DNA from: Pseudothauera lacus
GTDB taxonomy: Bacteria > Pseudomonadota > Gammaproteobacteria > Burkholderiales > Rhodocyclaceae
Direction: 5' to 3'
DNA length: 64,000 bases
Assembly: GCF_003034845.1 (NCBI RefSeq)
Contig: NZ_PZKC01000002.1
Span: 124,001-188,000, forward strand
The position numbers and the translations under genes are program-made. Under the pieces are notes generated by a model, which worked only from the letters and a program-made list of their open reading frames with translations, made no database searches and had not been told where the DNA came from. Every line of letters begins with the position of its first letter. Within the stretch, counting starts at the first letter, position 1. This document shows positions 63,462-64,000 of the stretch, piece after piece.

Positions 63462-64000
63462 TACTGGTCCATCACCCAGTGCGCGGTCAGCAATTGCACG
63501 CGATCCTCATCGCGGTTGCGCCCGCTGCCCGTCCCGGTGGCGTTGGCGGCGGCCTCGGCCTGGGCGTAGGTGTTGTTGCCCAGCCATTCCGAGCCAGGGC
63601 GCTGGCGAGTGTTCTCGGCGTCGTTGCCGGCGCTGTTCTGCTGACGGAAGCGACCTTCGAGTGCGTCGGGCTTGCCGTCGATGAGCTGGTCGAGATAGCG
63701 TGCCAGGTCCGGAGTCAGGCCGCGCAGTACCAGCACGTTGCCAGCACCGGAGATGGTTCCCGGCGGATTCCACTGGAAGCACACCTGCAGTTCCACCGCG
63801 TTGCCGTTGCTGTCCTGGTAAAGGTAGCGGTCTTCACGCCCCTCGCCGCGGCCGGGGGGCATGCGGACCCCGATGCGCTGCATCAATGCACGCAGGTTCT
63901 GTTGAGAGAGAGCGGGATCACCGGCGCCCACGGTGCTGAGGGCATAACCCTGGCCGTTGCAGATACGCAGGCCGGTATTGGCGAAGCTCTCCGGGATGCC
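63461..64000 (-). CDS. Prepilin-like protein F (N terminus beyond the window)
   Basis: The frame is open to the window edge; 179 residues are visible, ending AHWVMDQ. The visible part reads LRICNGQGYALSTVGAG, then RALMQRIGVRMPPGRGEGRED, then ELQVCFQW, LVLRGLTPDLARYLDQLIDG and KPDALEGRFRQQ. It resembles prepilin-like protein A (47771-48457) along its length, so I infer a class III pilin head outside the window. It is the first gene of the cluster that is visible; the promoter lies further right. Confidence 0.75.
   Translation of the reverse strand, partial: GIPESFANTGLRICNGQGYALSTVGAGDPALSQQNLRALMQRIGVRMPPGRGEGREDRYLYQDSNGNAVELQVCFQWNPPGTISGAGNVLVLRGLTPDLARYLDQLIDGKPDALEGRFRQQNSAGNDAENTRQRPGSEWLGNNTYAQAEAAANATGTGSGRNRDEDRVQLLTAHWVMDQ

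Larger units (their letters stand above)
47771..64000 (-). other. MSHA-like type IV pilus / pseudopilus gene cluster
   Basis: Transcription order: pilin F (partial), PilO-like, GspL-like, GspC-like, accessory protein, pilin E, secretin, MshN-like, ExeA-like, GspE-like, GspF-like, pilins D, C, B and A. Eleven of the 14 junctions overlap by 1 to 8 nt; the others are gaps of 77, 12 and 22 nt. It therefore reads as one translationally coupled operon. The core matches MSHA genes I-J-K-L-M-N-E-G but with N before M and with large extra pseudopilins in place of mshB-A-C-D-O-P-Q. No prepilin peptidase or retraction ATPase is present in the window. Confidence 0.88.

Overview
The window is GC-rich, densely coding chromosomal DNA. 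The gene set suggests a betaproteobacterium of the Thauera/Azoarcus group (Rhodocyclales). Pointers are a fused FAD/Fe-S oxidoreductase of the DUF3683 type, a PEP-CTERM protein behind a sigma-54-type promoter, amino-acid and branched-chain ABC importers, and several c-di-GMP enzymes. This placement is inferred from gene content and was not tested by a search. I saw no rRNA, tRNA, CRISPR array, integrase or complete insertion sequence.

Layout. 1-3.3 kb: a cut-off gene, a HicA-like small protein, a REP-like hairpin, a PAS-GGDEF diguanylate cyclase and a ParS/RES toxin-antitoxin pair. 3.6-8.5 kb: a secreted cysteine-rich protein, a divergent MFS/AraC pair like NimT/NimR, and a NamZ muramidase with a DOMON-like partner. 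8.7-18 kb: two ABC importers on the minus strand, aapJQMP (general amino acids) and livGFHMK (branched-chain amino acids). 18-24.5 kb: a fused glucosylglycerol-phosphate synthase/phosphatase with a YcaD-like transporter, then a PACE exporter, murB, a dihaem cytochrome c and a RidA protein. 24.6-33.5 kb: the 1289-residue FAD/Fe-S oxidoreductase, a sirtuin, a molybdopterin oxidoreductase, a secreted coiled-coil protein, pyrE and xthA. 33.5-40.6 kb: a PEP-CTERM protein and a c-di-GMP signalling set (hybrid kinase, GGDEF response regulator, EAL phosphodiesterase). 40.7-43.7 kb: a yqjDEK-like stress trio and the upp-uraA uracil salvage pair. 43.8-47.5 kb: a 1249-residue BTAD/AAA/TPR regulator.

The most interesting region is 47.77-64 kb. 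It is a minus-strand chain of at least 14 genes, nearly all overlapping stop-to-start, that encodes an MSHA-like type IV pilus or pseudopilus machine. It has a secretin, a GspE-type ATPase, a GspF-type platform protein, an ExeA-type ATPase with a peptidoglycan-binding tail, a TPR protein and GspL/PilO/GspC-like inner-membrane parts. The ATPase begins with two tandem 24-residue RLG repeats that fit the c-di-GMP-binding MshEN domain. The cluster also encodes six prepilin-like proteins. Four share an LPCPD motif followed by an acidic loop. Three of these (379, 386 and 651 aa) carry long hydrophobic Ala-rich segments behind the pilin-like head, which is unusual for pilins. Two related smaller pilin-like proteins sit at the two visible ends of the cluster, and the right-hand one is cut by the window edge. 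The cluster looks like a c-di-GMP-gated surface filament or secretion system carrying an unusual family of large pseudopilins.
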